From Erysipelotrichaceae bacterium (GTDB lineage: Bacteria > Bacillota_I > Bacilli_A > Erysipelotrichales > Erysipelotrichaceae): DNA of 5,028 nucleotides. The position numbers were made by a program, and so were the translations under genes. Where the stretch lies: contig JAUNJW010000166.1 of NCBI GenBank assembly GCA_030533035.1, positions 1 through 5,028 on the forward strand, in the 5' to 3' direction. The notes under the pieces are model-generated. The model was given only the letters and a program-made list of their open reading frames with translations. It searched no databases and was not told the origin of the DNA. Of this stretch, positions 5,021 through 5,028 are shown in pieces (within the stretch, counting starts at the first letter, position 1; each line of letters starts with the position of its first letter).

Positions 5021-5028
5021 TTGATGAT

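Noticed and set aside
3008..5028. CRISPR array or Cas12 locus
   Set aside because: No direct repeats with spacers are seen; the RuvC protein is TnpB-sized and paired with TnpA, so it is a transposon, not a CRISPR system.

Overview
The window reads as accessory-leaning chromosome of an anaerobic, probably gut-associated Firmicute (Lachnospiraceae or Erysipelotrichaceae-like). The basis is strong AGGAGG-type ribosome binding sites, a DUF5688-type protein (a family I associate mainly with Lachnospiraceae), a stand-alone GyrI-like protein, and a TnpB variant that I recognise from gut Clostridia. This is family recognition from sequence alone; no database was searched.

Left part (1-2911): four genes, all on the + strand. 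A GNAT acetyltransferase cut by the window edge overlaps by ATGA a bacterial PARG-like (TIGR02452-type) macrodomain protein, so the two are probably translationally coupled. After a 73-bp gap comes a DUF5688 protein of unknown function, closed by a good intrinsic terminator (2114-2146). A separate unit follows: a possible extended -10 promoter, a GyrI-like small-molecule-binding protein, and a GC-rich hairpin.

Right part (about 3008 to about 5020 or slightly beyond): a complete-looking IS200/IS605-family element of the IS605 arrangement. tnpA (HUH/Y1 transposase, + strand) and tnpB (RuvC-like RNA-guided nuclease, - strand) are divergent, with 63 bp between them. Each end carries a subterminal imperfect palindrome, and both contain CTATAGA(C/A)GGGG in the same orientation, as expected for single-strand TnpA recognition. 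The 160 bp beyond the tnpB stop is non-coding and rich in hairpins, and is the expected site of the omega (reRNA) guide RNA. In that model the guide is copied from host DNA left of position 3008. The TnpB keeps its three RuvC acidic residues but has lost the four-cysteine zinc-finger pattern.

How the genes work together: TnpA would excise and insert the element as single-stranded DNA; TnpB plus the guide RNA would cut the empty site to favour retention. The left-hand genes look like small-molecule and ADP-ribose housekeeping or stress genes, with no evident link to the element. The most interesting material is the TnpB variant and its end-encoded RNA.
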